A stretch of DNA of 41,766 bases, from assembly GCA_017416735.1 (NCBI GenBank), contig JAFQBF010000041.1, positions 1 to 41,766 on the forward strand. The letters run 5' to 3'. Of this stretch, positions 14,679-23,684 are shown piece by piece. The stretch is from Bacteroidaceae bacterium (GTDB lineage: Bacteria; Bacteroidota; Bacteroidia; Bacteroidales; Bacteroidaceae). The notes beneath the pieces were generated by a model. That model had not been told where the DNA came from, searched no databases, and worked only from the letters and a program-made list of their open reading frames with translations. A program made the position numbers and the translations under genes. The number at the start of each line of letters is the position of its first letter. Within the stretch, counting starts at the first letter, position 1.

Positions 14679-17666
14679 ATGAGAAAACACTTTATGTTTA
14701 AAGTCCTTTTAACCCTAGTGGTTGGACTGTTCTTGTCCATTGGCGCATTTGCTCAGCAAATAACCGTCAAAGGAGTTGTGAAAGACACAACGGGCGAACC
14801 GGTCACCGGTGCCAACGTTGTGGTAAAAGGTACCCTCAATGGTGTGATTACCGATTTCGACGGTAATTTCCAGTTGAGTGCAAATCAAGGCGACATCATC
14901 CAGATTTCGTTTATCGGTTATCAAACTCAGGAACTCCCTGCAGCATCACAGATGAATGTTGTCTTGCAGGAAGACGCTGGACTTTTGGAAGAAGTTGTAG
15001 TTATCGGTTATGGTGTAGCCAAGAAAAACGACTTGACCGGTTCTGTTTCGACAGTAAAAGCTGATCAAATCAACAAAGGGATGATCAGTAGCCCTAGTGA
15101 TTTATTGAGAGGTAAATCTGCCGGTGTTGTTGTAACTAGCGGCAGTGGTCAACCTGGTGCAGCCTCCACCATCCGTATCCGAGGTGGTGCATCTTTGTCT
15201 GCAACCAACAATCCTTTGATTGTTATTGACGGTCTGCCTGTAAGCAACGATGCCATCAGTGGTATGTCAGACCCTCTTTCAAGCATCAACCCTAGCGACA
15301 TCGAATCATTTACCGTACTTAAGGATGCTTCGGCAACAGCAATCTATGGTTCACGCGCATCCAATGGTGTAATTGTCATCACTACCAAGAAAGGATACAA
15401 GGGCGGCTCTTCCATTCCACAGCTTAACCTCGACTTCTCTACTTCAATGAGTAATGTAAGCGACTATGTGGACGTTATGGACGCTAACCAATTGCGCCAA
15501 ACCATCATCAGCCGATATGGTGAAGATTCTGACACATTCCGTGCCCTTGGCAATGCCAACACTGATTGGCAGAAAGAGATTTACCAGACAGCTTTGACCT
15601 ATGAAACAAACCTCAGTTTGAACGGTAAGTTCTCTTTGGGAGAATCCAACAGTCTTCCTTACCGCCTTTCTGGTGGTTTCCTGAGTCAAGAAGGTGTCTT
15701 GAAGACAGACAAGATGAACCGCGGAACCCTTTCATTGAACTTGAACCCTACCTTCTTGGACGAACACCTCACAGTCAACTTGAACGGTAAGGGTACTTAT
15801 GCAAAAAGCAACTTCGCCAATCAAAGTGCAATCGGTGCAGCCGTACGTATGAACCCGACACTTCCTATCTACAACAATACGGAAGCAGGTCTTCATGGCT
15901 ATCAGATATGGCGTGACCCTAGTGGTAATGTCAACACCATGGCTACCATGAACCCTATCGCCTTATTGGAAGAAAAAGATGACGAAGGTACAGCCAAGCG
16001 TTTCATCGGTAATGCCCAATTCGATTACAAACTTCATGGTTTTGAAGATTTGCGCTTTAATTTGAACCTCGGTTTGGACTTCTCCAAGAGTGAAGGTACA
16101 ATAGATGTTGCTGAAGGTTCTGAACAATCTTACCACATCCCCGTCCAATCAGGTTCCGGTTCTTATGAAGTATATGATTACATGCGCCGTGACCAGACTT
16201 TGGAAGCTTATATGGCCTACGCACACGACTTTGACAAGCACCATGTAGATGCAATGGCCGGTTATTCATGGCAACATTTCTGGAACAGTTCATCATCGTT
16301 TGAAACAAAGAAGAACGACCAGACAGCCGTATTGAAAGACAAGACATCAAAGACTGAATATTTCTTGGTTTCATTCTTCGGACGTGCCAACTATACCTTT
16401 GCCGACAAGTATATGTTTACATTCACTTTGCGCCGCGATGGTACATCACGTTTCCAAAAGAACAAGTGGGGTACTTTCCCGTCTGTTGCATTGGGATGGA
16501 ACATCGGCAATGAAGAATTCTTGAAAGACAACCAGACCATTTCGAACATGAAGCTCCGCCTTAGCTGGGGTCAAACCGGTCAGCAAGACTTGAACGCAGG
16601 TAATTATCCAACATTGGCTACTTATCATCAAGCACAATTGGGTAGCTACTATCAGTTCGGTGGACAAACCATTATCCCTGTAGCAGCATTAGGTTACAAC
16701 GCCGACTTGAAATGGGAAACTACGACTACCTGGAATGCCGGTATGGACTTCGGTTTCTTGGACGGACGTATCACCAGTGCCATCGACTTCTATTATCGTA
16801 AAACAGAAGACTTGATCAACTACATTCCTGTTTCTGCGTTGTCAAACTTGACCAACTATTTGACGACCAATATCGGTAGCTTGGAAAACACTGGTGTAGA
16901 ATTCGAAATCAACACCTTCCCTATAGAAACTGAAGACTGGAGTTGGCAAATCGGTGCCAATGTAGCATGGAACAAAAATAAGATTACCAAACTTACTGCT
17001 TCACCTAACGATATGAGCGGTATAGAAACCGGCGGCATTTCCGGCGGTGTAGGTAATAACATCCAAATGCACCAAGTAGGTTATCCTGCAAATGCTTTTT
17101 ATGTGTTTGAACAGGTATATGACAAGGAAGGCAATCCGATTGAAGGTGAATATGTGGATAGAAACGGTAACGGCACTATCGATGCAAACGATAAATACTT
17201 CTATCATAAACCTAGCGCAGACATTACATTAGGTTTGAACACTTCCTTGAAATATAAAAATTGGACCTTGGCTGCATCCGCTCATGGAAGTATGGGCAAC
17301 TGGGTATATGACAACGTGTCTTCAGACGGTGAGCTCTTGAGTGATTTGTGGACCAACAACTTCATCTCTAACAGAATTTCTACAGCACCGAAGACCAACT
17401 TTGCCAACAAAGCACAATATCTGTCCGATTACTATGTACGTGACGGTTCATTCTTGAAGATTGACAACATTACTTTGGGCTACAACTTCCCGAAACTCAT
17501 TCAGACAAAAGACAGAGCATTGGGGCTGAACTTGTACTTCACAGTACAGAATGTATGTACATTCACCAAGTACTCTGGATTGGATCCTGAAGTATTCGGC
17601 GGTATCGACAACAATTTGTATCCACGCCCAAGAACATTCACACTGGGTGCTAAACTCAATTTCTAA
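14679..17666 (+). CDS. susC: SusC, TonB-dependent outer-membrane maltooligosaccharide transporter
   Basis: SusC is the outer-membrane channel that, with SusD as its lid, imports maltooligosaccharides using TonB energy. The 995-residue precursor has a signal peptide ending at AFAQQ (about 26), a carboxypeptidase-regulatory-like domain (about 28-95, KGVVKDTTGEPVTGANVVVKG), the TonB box region EEVVVIGYG (about 104-112), a plug (about 115-230) and a 22-strand barrel ending in an aromatic residue (KLNF). It follows susB by 188 bp with no separate promoter seen, and susD follows after 20 bp. Confidence 0.95.
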   Translation: MRKHFMFKVLLTLVVGLFLSIGAFAQQITVKGVVKDTTGEPVTGANVVVKGTLNGVITDFDGNFQLSANQGDIIQISFIGYQTQELPAASQMNVVLQEDAGLLEEVVVIGYGVAKKNDLTGSVSTVKADQINKGMISSPSDLLRGKSAGVVVTSGSGQPGAASTIRIRGGASLSATNNPLIVIDGLPVSNDAISGMSDPLSSINPSDIESFTVLKDASATAIYGSRASNGVIVITTKKGYKGGSSIPQLNLDFSTSMSNVSDYVDVMDANQLRQTIISRYGEDSDTFRALGNANTDWQKEIYQTALTYETNLSLNGKFSLGESNSLPYRLSGGFLSQEGVLKTDKMNRGTLSLNLNPTFLDEHLTVNLNGKGTYAKSNFANQSAIGAAVRMNPTLPIYNNTEAGLHGYQIWRDPSGNVNTMATMNPIALLEEKDDEGTAKRFIGNAQFDYKLHGFEDLRFNLNLGLDFSKSEGTIDVAEGSEQSYHIPVQSGSGSYEVYDYMRRDQTLEAYMAYAHDFDKHHVDAMAGYSWQHFWNSSSSFETKKNDQTAVLKDKTSKTEYFLVSFFGRANYTFADKYMFTFTLRRDGTSRFQKNKWGTFPSVALGWNIGNEEFLKDNQTISNMKLRLSWGQTGQQDLNAGNYPTLATYHQAQLGSYYQFGGQTIIPVAALGYNADLKWETTTTWNAGMDFGFLDGRITSAIDFYYRKTEDLINYIPVSALSNLTNYLTTNIGSLENTGVEFEINTFPIETEDWSWQIGANVAWNKNKITKLTASPNDMSGIETGGISGGVGNNIQMHQVGYPANAFYVFEQVYDKEGNPIEGEYVDRNGNGTIDANDKYFYHKPSADITLGLNTSLKYKNWTLAASAHGSMGNWVYDNVSSDGELLSDLWTNNFISNRISTAPKTNFANKAQYLSDYYVRDGSFLKIDNITLGYNFPKLIQTKDRALGLNLYFTVQNVCTFTKYSGLDPEVFGGIDNNLYPRPRTFTLGAKLNF

Positions 17667-17686
17667 ACCTAAAAAACAAAACAATC

Positions 17687-19237
17687 ATGAAGAATATAAA
17701 GAACTATATCAGTACCTTTGCGTTGGCGGTAGGTTTGTCTTTCAGTTCTTGCGTCAATGACTTGGATGTAACTCCCATTGATCCGAACATGAACACTTCT
17801 GACAAAGCCTTGACAACAGCAGAAGATTTCAAATCCTTCTTGGCCCAATGCTATGTAGGATTTTCAACCAGCGGTTATCTTGGTCCTAACGGTGACCCAA
17901 GCATCTCCGGCCTTGACGGTGGTTTCAGCCAATATTTCCGTGGATTGTTCCATTTGAACGAATATACTACCGATGAAACTGTTATCGGCTGGAACGACCA
18001 GACCATCAAGGACCTCCATGGATTGTCATGGACGAGTACCGACGTGTTTGTAGCTTCCCTTTATTACCGTATTTTCTACCAAATCTCCATGTGCAACGAG
18101 TTCCTTCGTCAAGCCAATACCACTTCTGTAAGTGTGCCTGACATGGAAGCATACAAGGCAGAAGTCCGTACATTACGTGCCATTTGCTATCTGCATGCCA
18201 TCGACATGTACGGTAATGTACCTTTTGCTGACGAGACAGCCTCTGTGGGTGCTGAAAACCCGGAACGCATCACTCGTGCAGAATTGTTCACTTGGTTGGA
18301 AACAGAGTTGAAAGACATCATCGACAACAGCGCATTGGCCAATGCACGCCAAAATGAATACGGCCGCATCGATAAGGGTGCAGCCAAGATGATTCTTGCC
18401 AAGCTCTATTTGAATGCAGAAGTATATACAGGTGCATCCAAGTGGGACGAATGTGCCAAGGTATGTAAGTCTATCATCGCAGATGGATACACTCTGCATC
18501 CCGATTACCAGGAACTTTTCTTGGCAGACAACGACAAGTGTACAGACGAAATCATCTTCGCTTTCCAACAAGACGGTGTTGACACACAGAGTTATGGTGT
18601 AACCAATTTCATCATCTTTGCTTCTACAGGTGGTACAATGGACCCTGCCGCTATCGGTATCAGCTCTGGTTGGGGCGGTATCCGTACAACTCCAGAATTC
18701 TATGACTCTTTCCAAGCTGGAGATAAGCGTAGCTTGTTCCATACAGACGGACAGAACAAGGAAATCAACGACATCAGCGTCTTCACCGACGGTTATGCTT
18801 TCATGAAGTTCAAGAACATCAACAGCGACGGTACTCCGGGTAAAGCTAATGGTTTTGTCGATACAGACTTCCCTATCTTCCGCTATGCAGACGTATTGCT
18901 GATGTTGGCCGAATGTGGTTTGCACAATTCATCTGAGGTATCTGAAGAACAAGGATTGGCTTACTTGAACCAAGTACGTGAACGTGCTGGCCTGGCGGCT
19001 CAAAAAAGCTATACAGCCAACGACGTACTCCGCGAACGTGGTTGCGAATTGTATTTGGAATGCTGGCGTCGTTCAGACCTCGTGCGCTTCGACAAGTTCA
19101 CCACTGCCGACTATCTCTGGTCATGGAAGGGTGGCGTACAGGAAGGCAAGGCTGTAGGTAGCCACATGAACCTGTTCCCGATTCCTGACAAGGATTTGAA
19201 CAGCAACGATAAGTTGGAACAAAACCCTGGTTATTAA
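17687..19237 (+). CDS. susD: SusD, starch-binding outer-membrane lipoprotein
   Basis: The 516-residue lipoprotein has Cys22 in the motif SFSSC. SusD-family features are the N-terminal SusD-like region, TPR helices (EAYKAEVRTLRAICYLHAIDM, about 150-170) and the C-terminal FPIPDKDLNSNDKLEQNPGY block of the RagB/SusD family. It caps the SusC barrel from outside and binds helical starch. It lies 20 bp after susC and 24 bp before susE, so it is in the operon. Confidence 0.95.
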   Translation: MKNIKNYISTFALAVGLSFSSCVNDLDVTPIDPNMNTSDKALTTAEDFKSFLAQCYVGFSTSGYLGPNGDPSISGLDGGFSQYFRGLFHLNEYTTDETVIGWNDQTIKDLHGLSWTSTDVFVASLYYRIFYQISMCNEFLRQANTTSVSVPDMEAYKAEVRTLRAICYLHAIDMYGNVPFADETASVGAENPERITRAELFTWLETELKDIIDNSALANARQNEYGRIDKGAAKMILAKLYLNAEVYTGASKWDECAKVCKSIIADGYTLHPDYQELFLADNDKCTDEIIFAFQQDGVDTQSYGVTNFIIFASTGGTMDPAAIGISSGWGGIRTTPEFYDSFQAGDKRSLFHTDGQNKEINDISVFTDGYAFMKFKNINSDGTPGKANGFVDTDFPIFRYADVLLMLAECGLHNSSEVSEEQGLAYLNQVRERAGLAAQKSYTANDVLRERGCELYLECWRRSDLVRFDKFTTADYLWSWKGGVQEGKAVGSHMNLFPIPDKDLNSNDKLEQNPGY

Positions 19238-19261
19238 TTTTCACTTCTAAAAGAAACTGAC

Positions 19262-20380
19262 ATGAAAAAGTTCAACATATTGGCATCCTTGCTGATGGGA
19301 CTTGCTGTTTTCACAGCTTGTGAAGATCAAGACAATAGTCCAATGCTGCAGGAGCCCACATCATTTACCCTCAATACACCGGCATACGTCAACTCGGTGT
19401 ATGATTTGGAAAACTCCACTTCTGTGGAACTGACTTGTTCACAACCGGAATACGGATTTACCGCCGCCACTACTTATGCCGTAGAAGTATCACTGAACGG
19501 TGAATGGGGCGAAGGAAACTCAATCGTATTGGGTACTACTTATACAACAGCCAAGATGGGAGTGGATGCAGCCGAGCTGGCTGCCGCATTGACCACATTG
19601 GCCAATAAAGATGAAGCTGATTTTCCATTTACAACAGGAGTACATATCCGTTTGAAAGCGGCATTGACTGAAAGTGGAAAGGGTGAAGTATATTCAAATA
19701 CCATTACTCTTCCTAACGTACGTCTGCACTATGCACTTCCACCGGTACTTCTTCCTGAAGACATGTACGTTATCGGAAGTATCTGCGACTGGAACTGGGG
19801 CAACTCTCTCCCTATGGTACCTACTTACGACAACGATGGCACTTTCTGGCGTTTGGTTTACATCCCTGCAGGCGGAGAACTGAAGTTCAACAGCATCAAG
19901 GAATGGAATGGTGGCGAATTCGGTGCATCAGCTACATTGAACGACAATGCCAACGCCGGTTTGAGCGGTGACGGCAACATCGTTGTAGCCAATGGCGGAT
20001 GGTATCTGTTGGTTGTACATACAGCCGTAGAAGGTAGAAACTATGCATACACCGTAGATTTCAATGAACCGAACGTTTACTTGATGGGTAGCAATGCACC
20101 GGTGAACGACTGGAGCATCAACGAAGCCAACTTGTTTACAGTTCCTGCCGATGCAGAGGGTGACTTCGTTTCACCAGCTTTTGCATACGACACTGATGGC
20201 GACGGCGGTATCCGCGCATGTGTAAGCATCGATGGTTACGACTGGTGGAAGACAGAATTCATGGTATTCGGCAACGAACTGAAATACCGTGCTACAGGCG
20301 GTGACCAAGAACGCGTTAATGGTACTAAGGGACAAGTTCTTCACATCAACTTTACCAATGGTACCGGTTCCATTCAATAA
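19262..20380 (+). CDS. susE: SusE, starch-binding outer-membrane lipoprotein
   Basis: The 372-residue lipoprotein has acylated Cys20 (AVFTAC). An N-terminal SusE domain of Ig-like fold (about 25-150) is followed by two carbohydrate-binding repeats, seen as YVIGSICDWNWGNSLPMVPT (about 170) and VYLMGSNAPVNDWSINEANL (about 275). SusE binds starch at the cell surface and influences the size of imported oligosaccharides. The length is close to that of B. thetaiotaomicron SusE (387). Confidence 0.9.
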   Translation: MKKFNILASLLMGLAVFTACEDQDNSPMLQEPTSFTLNTPAYVNSVYDLENSTSVELTCSQPEYGFTAATTYAVEVSLNGEWGEGNSIVLGTTYTTAKMGVDAAELAAALTTLANKDEADFPFTTGVHIRLKAALTESGKGEVYSNTITLPNVRLHYALPPVLLPEDMYVIGSICDWNWGNSLPMVPTYDNDGTFWRLVYIPAGGELKFNSIKEWNGGEFGASATLNDNANAGLSGDGNIVVANGGWYLLVVHTAVEGRNYAYTVDFNEPNVYLMGSNAPVNDWSINEANLFTVPADAEGDFVSPAFAYDTDGDGGIRACVSIDGYDWWKTEFMVFGNELKYRATGGDQERVNGTKGQVLHINFTNGTGSIQ

Positions 20381-20399
20381 CCTTTAAATCATAAATGTA

Positions 20400-21839
20400 A
20401 TGAAAAAATTATTCTATACACTCATTGCTTCACTTCCCTTCTTCACATCATGTGAAGAAGCGGATTTCGGAGTGAAAGCTGCCGACCCACAAAGTTGGGA
20501 ACAAGAAGAAGCTATCACATTGCCGGGATTGACCATCAGTCCTCTTCCGACAATATCTTACAATCAGATTATTGACTCTGTAACTATCTTTAATCTTTCT
20601 TTAAACGGAACATTGCCAGAAGGAGCTATATTGGACAACTTCCGCGTTGATTTAGTCGCAGACAACGGAAAGCAACAGACATTGAACACATCTATTACAG
20701 GTAAAGTCCTGACAGCTGATTTGCAAACTGTCATCGAAGAACTTTATGGGAAAAGACCTATTGACCGTTCATTCAATGCAACCGTATATGCCAATGTCAT
20801 GGTGAACGGACAAGCATCATTGGTAAAGGGTGAAACAATCGTAAAAGCGATTCCGGTAGCTCCAATCATTGAAAGTGCTTACTATCTGGTAGGTACTCCT
20901 AATGGTTGGGACTGGACGAACGGAGATTATCAATTCAGCCATAGTGGTAAAGACGTGTACGATGACCCTATATTTACCTTGACTTTCACCGCACCTGTAG
21001 ATGAAAAAACCGGTAATCGTGTGGACTGTTGGTTCAAAATCAATCCGCAATCAGCTTTCGAAGCAGGTGCAGAAATCAACACTACATTAGGCAGTGAAAC
21101 AGACGGTTCTACAGAGTTGGAAGGAACACTGATTTCAAAGGGCGAAACAAGTTGCGGCGCTATCAATATGCCGGCATCAGACGGCGCCAAGTTCTACAGA
21201 ATTACATTGAATATGATGGATGACACATATAAAGTGGAAATTCTAAACCATCAGGAATTCATTTATGAAATCGGTAACAATAATGGTTGGAGTACTACCT
21301 ATGCATTGCATAGCCCTGCATCAGACGGTATCTATCATGGTGCAATGTTCTTGAAATCCGGCTTCAAGTTCCGCTCAAATGCCAACGATTGGAATGGTAG
21401 CGGCAATTGGGGTTTGGACGCCGATGGTACAGAAGGTAAACTCATCAGCGATGGAGGTTCCAAGGACATCCCCCTTACCGAAGATGGTTTCTACAAAATT
21501 ACCGTAGATCTCAACAAGATGGAATATACTTTGGCTAAGTTTGAAAAGTTAGGTATCATTGGAGACGGTCAACCTGGTGGATGGGACACTGATACCGAAC
21601 TGACATACGATGATACTGAAAAATGCTGGAAGGCCATAGGCGTAGAACTTACAGGTGGCAAGTCTATCAAGTTCCGCACTGTAGGTGATTGGAATACCGT
21701 GAACATTGGTGGTGCAAGCCTCGACAAGCTGATTTTCAACAGCAACGACAACATTCCTGTTGCCGAAAGTGGTACATTTACCGTTAAGCTATTCCTTGAA
21801 ACAGCTGGTCAGCCATACGCAACACTGACTAAAGAATAA
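20400..21839 (+). CDS. susF: SusF, starch-binding outer-membrane lipoprotein
   Basis: The 479-residue lipoprotein has Cys18 (FFTSC). An N-terminal Ig-like domain is followed by three carbohydrate-binding repeats, each opening with a G-x-W pattern: LVGTPNGWDW (about 162), EIGNNNGWSTTY (about 290) and IIGDGQPGGWDTD (about 386). Length and three-CBM layout match SusF. It is the last gene of the operon here. In B. thetaiotaomicron susG comes next; here a terminator follows, then a foreign block. Confidence 0.9.
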   Translation: MKKLFYTLIASLPFFTSCEEADFGVKAADPQSWEQEEAITLPGLTISPLPTISYNQIIDSVTIFNLSLNGTLPEGAILDNFRVDLVADNGKQQTLNTSITGKVLTADLQTVIEELYGKRPIDRSFNATVYANVMVNGQASLVKGETIVKAIPVAPIIESAYYLVGTPNGWDWTNGDYQFSHSGKDVYDDPIFTLTFTAPVDEKTGNRVDCWFKINPQSAFEAGAEINTTLGSETDGSTELEGTLISKGETSCGAINMPASDGAKFYRITLNMMDDTYKVEILNHQEFIYEIGNNNGWSTTYALHSPASDGIYHGAMFLKSGFKFRSNANDWNGSGNWGLDADGTEGKLISDGGSKDIPLTEDGFYKITVDLNKMEYTLAKFEKLGIIGDGQPGGWDTDTELTYDDTEKCWKAIGVELTGGKSIKFRTVGDWNTVNIGGASLDKLIFNSNDNIPVAESGTFTVKLFLETAGQPYATLTKE

Positions 21840-21860
21840 CATACATTGGTTTTAAGGGGA

Positions 21861-21897
21861 AAGGAGGAGTTTGCTTGATGCAAGCCCCTCCTTTTTT
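21861..21897 (+). terminator. Rho-independent terminator after susF
   Basis: AAGGAGG (21861-21867) pairs with CCTCCTT (about 21887-21893), with more pairing inside (TTGCTTG with CAAGC) and a T-run after. It ends the susB-susF operon before the terminal repeat at 21921. Confidence 0.85.
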
Positions 21898-21920
21898 ATC
21901 ATTCATCACCAACCAACCTG

Positions 21921-21942
21921 CACTCCATCACTTGTGTCATAC
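21921..21942 (-). repeat. Left terminal inverted repeat of the VapE-RM-HU block
   Basis: Read on the minus strand, this 22-mer starts with the last bases of the vapE-like gene (GTATGA, including its TGA stop) and continues CACAAGTGATGGAGTG. It matches 35713-35734 on the plus strand at 19 of 22 positions. The two copies face each other as an inverted pair around the whole block. Confidence 0.75.
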
Positions 21943-23199
21943 AGCCTGACGTTCAACACGTTGAAGTGCCACATCCCGTAACACCACCTGATAATAGTTA
22001 CCGTGGTTGGTGTGCTTGTGCTTCAAGCCCAATCCTTGCAGGCGGTGGCTGAATTGCTTGGCCGTAAGACCTCGCAGGGCGGACGGATTGCGCTTCGTCA
22101 TCACCTGAAACATCTGTGCAGCCGTAAACCATCGACCTTCTTCTTCGTCCTCCGGCGCACGGAAACAGGAGAAGAACACATCTTCCAACAACGACTGGCG
22201 ATAGAAACGCTTGTTCCTCAACTGAAATTCCCTCTCCTCCTCCTTGGTCAGATGGTCACGCTCACCGCTGGCCAATTCGTGCTTCAGTTGGGCATACAGT
22301 TGCTTATGCTCCAGGGCCTCATCGGAAATGTATCGCTTCACCTCCACGCAAAGGAAACGACGGCTACCCGTCACGTCGCACAAAATCTGTCGGCTGTTGG
22401 TCGTGCCGATGAACGATGCCAAGCGAGGCTCGGTGACATAGCCCAGTCGCTTGCCGCGATAGATGGGTACCGTCAGCATCTGAAGCAGATTCTTCAAGTC
22501 GGGCTGACGTTTTTCGCTGATTTTGTCGAATTCATCGAGGTTTATCAAGCCCTTGTTCACCAGTTTCTTCTCGGGCGAAGTGCCGGGCGAGAGGTTCAGA
22601 TTGTCGAGATAGTAACCTCGAAGCGAATCGGGAAGGAGCTGACGGCAGAACGTGCTCTTGCCCAATCCCTGTTCACCGCTGATGAGGATGGGCATCAGCG
22701 CATTGGCATGGCATCGCTCCTTGCCCATCCATTGGGAAGCCATGGCACGAAGCCAATAACGGCCTCCACGCAACCACATTTCATCATCCGAAACACGTCT
22801 CAAGAGTGGTGTCACCCGGTCCTTTCCATCCCAGTAGGGAAGCTCACTCATATAAAGATGGAAAGGATTGAAACTCTCCACCTTGTTGGACAAGACCAAG
22901 GTAGGCACCATACTGTTCCAACAGGCGATGCCTTCCAGTCGAGCGTCCACTATCATCCCGTTCATCTCACGCTCGTCGATGGGGCGGAACGGCTTGCCTA
23001 CGGCTTCCTTTTCACGATATTCCGTCACGCCCGTCAAGCGGTTGTAGCGGAAATCGAATCGCTTGTTGAGGAAGTTCTTCAACCGCTTGGTGGACTGCAC
23101 CGGCTTTTCCTCATTGCTCACTACTTGCTTCTTTTCTTCTCCCTGGAGCATCTTGCCCCACCATCCCAGGATGGATTTCCAGTCAATAGCTTTCATCAT
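21937..23199 (-). CDS. VapE/VirE-family P-loop ATPase (helicase-like)
   Basis: The 420-residue protein matches the virulence-associated E family, a superfamily-3-helicase-like ATPase found in phages, plasmids and islands, usually next to or fused with a primase. Visible motifs are Walker A ISGEQGLGKST (173-183, Lys181), Walker B GLINLDEFD (217-225, Asp222-Glu223), sensor GTTN (265-268) and arginines 280-281 in TGSRRFL. The C-terminal part (about 330-410) resembles the DUF3874 domain of Bacteroides homologues. No primase or BT4734-like N-terminal domain is present, so it is shorter than many relatives. A -7 box at 23228-23235 (minus) supports the start; ATG 23196 is an equal alternative. It would unwind or pump DNA, possibly at the adjacent iterons (inference). 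Confidence 0.82.
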   Translation of the reverse strand: MMKAIDWKSILGWWGKMLQGEEKKQVVSNEEKPVQSTKRLKNFLNKRFDFRYNRLTGVTEYREKEAVGKPFRPIDEREMNGMIVDARLEGIACWNSMVPTLVLSNKVESFNPFHLYMSELPYWDGKDRVTPLLRRVSDDEMWLRGGRYWLRAMASQWMGKERCHANALMPILISGEQGLGKSTFCRQLLPDSLRGYYLDNLNLSPGTSPEKKLVNKGLINLDEFDKISEKRQPDLKNLLQMLTVPIYRGKRLGYVTEPRLASFIGTTNSRQILCDVTGSRRFLCVEVKRYISDEALEHKQLYAQLKHELASGERDHLTKEEEREFQLRNKRFYRQSLLEDVFFSCFRAPEDEEEGRWFTAAQMFQVMTKRNPSALRGLTAKQFSHRLQGLGLKHKHTNHGNYYQVVLRDVALQRVERQAV

Positions 23200-23297
23200 A
23201 CGATATGGATTTTGATTTTTGAAAGCACAAATATATACTCATTGTACCCCGATTTGCCAATTTCCCGGCCAAAAACTTTCCGAAAACGCGTCTGTGA

Positions 23298-23341
23298 GGA
23301 AGCTCTTGACATATTAGCCGGAAGCTCTTGACGAATTAGCC
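23298..23341 (+). repeat. Two tandem 22-bp repeats
   Basis: GGAAGCTCTTGAC followed by a 9-base tail ending ATTAGCC occurs at 23298-23319 and again at 23320-23341, directly abutting. The copies differ at two positions. Confidence 0.9.
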
Positions 23342-23361
23342 TGTTCGTGCTTTCGCATTAA

Positions 23362-23453
23362 CCGTTCCACATATTGTGGAGAATACTTTCCACATATCGT
23401 GGAACGACCTTGCCACATAGTATGGAACGCTCCTGCCACAATATGTGGAACGG
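23362..23453 (+). repeat. Iteron-like array: four palindromes at exact 23-bp spacing
   Basis: Cores CCACATATTGTGG (23367), CCACATATCGTGG (23390), CCACATAGTATGG (23413) and CCACAATATGTGG (23436) start exactly 23 bp apart. Copies 1 and 4 with their flanks are perfect reverse complements over 18 bp (23362-23379 CCGTTCCACATATTGTGG; 23436-23453). The array could bind a dimeric protein at sites on nearly one helix face, like plasmid iterons. The binding protein is not known. Confidence 0.9.
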
Positions 23454-23597
23454 ATAATTCCTCTGCATCTTCCGGTTAGTTCTTCTAAAGGTTATGACCA
23501 ATACGGCAGGAGTTTATTTTTAGTGTTTATCGCTTGATAGATTGAAGGGAAAATGATATAGTTTACAGTCCTACAAGCATAAACTTGCAAATTTCTT

Positions 23598-23627
23598 CTT
23601 GTATTTAATCACATTTTATTAATTTTG
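23598..23627 (+). promoter_or_regulatory. Promoter of the restriction operon
   Basis: The -7 box TAATTTTG at 23620-23627 matches TAnnTTTG, with CTTG (one base off TTTG) at 23598-23601 and an 18-bp spacer. Transcription would start about 50 bases before the hsdM ATG. It is the only good promoter seen for the seven-gene operon. Confidence 0.6.
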
Positions 23628-23684
23628 CATATAACTTAGTTTAAATGAAGACGGTAGAAAAATCTAAAATAGTCAAGTCTAAAT

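Larger units (their letters stand above)
23200..23684. promoter_or_regulatory. Divergent vapE-hsdM control region with repeats
   Basis: This gene-free 485-bp gap holds a vapE -7 box (TATATTTG, 23228-23235, minus), a 22-bp tandem repeat (23298-23341), four 23-bp-phased palindromes (23362-23453), and an hsdM promoter (CTTG 23598-23601, 18 bp, TAATTTTG 23620-23627). It is both a promoter region and a plausible replication or protein-assembly site. Confidence 0.65.

Noticed and set aside
22003..23331. Plus-strand reading frame opposite the vapE gene (442 codons)
   Set aside because: The minus-strand product has Walker A, Walker B and sensor motifs; the plus-strand one has none and runs into the repeat region.
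23362..23453. CRISPR array
   Set aside because: The repeat unit is itself palindromic and diverged, the period is only 23 bp, spacers would be about 10 bp, and no cas genes are present.
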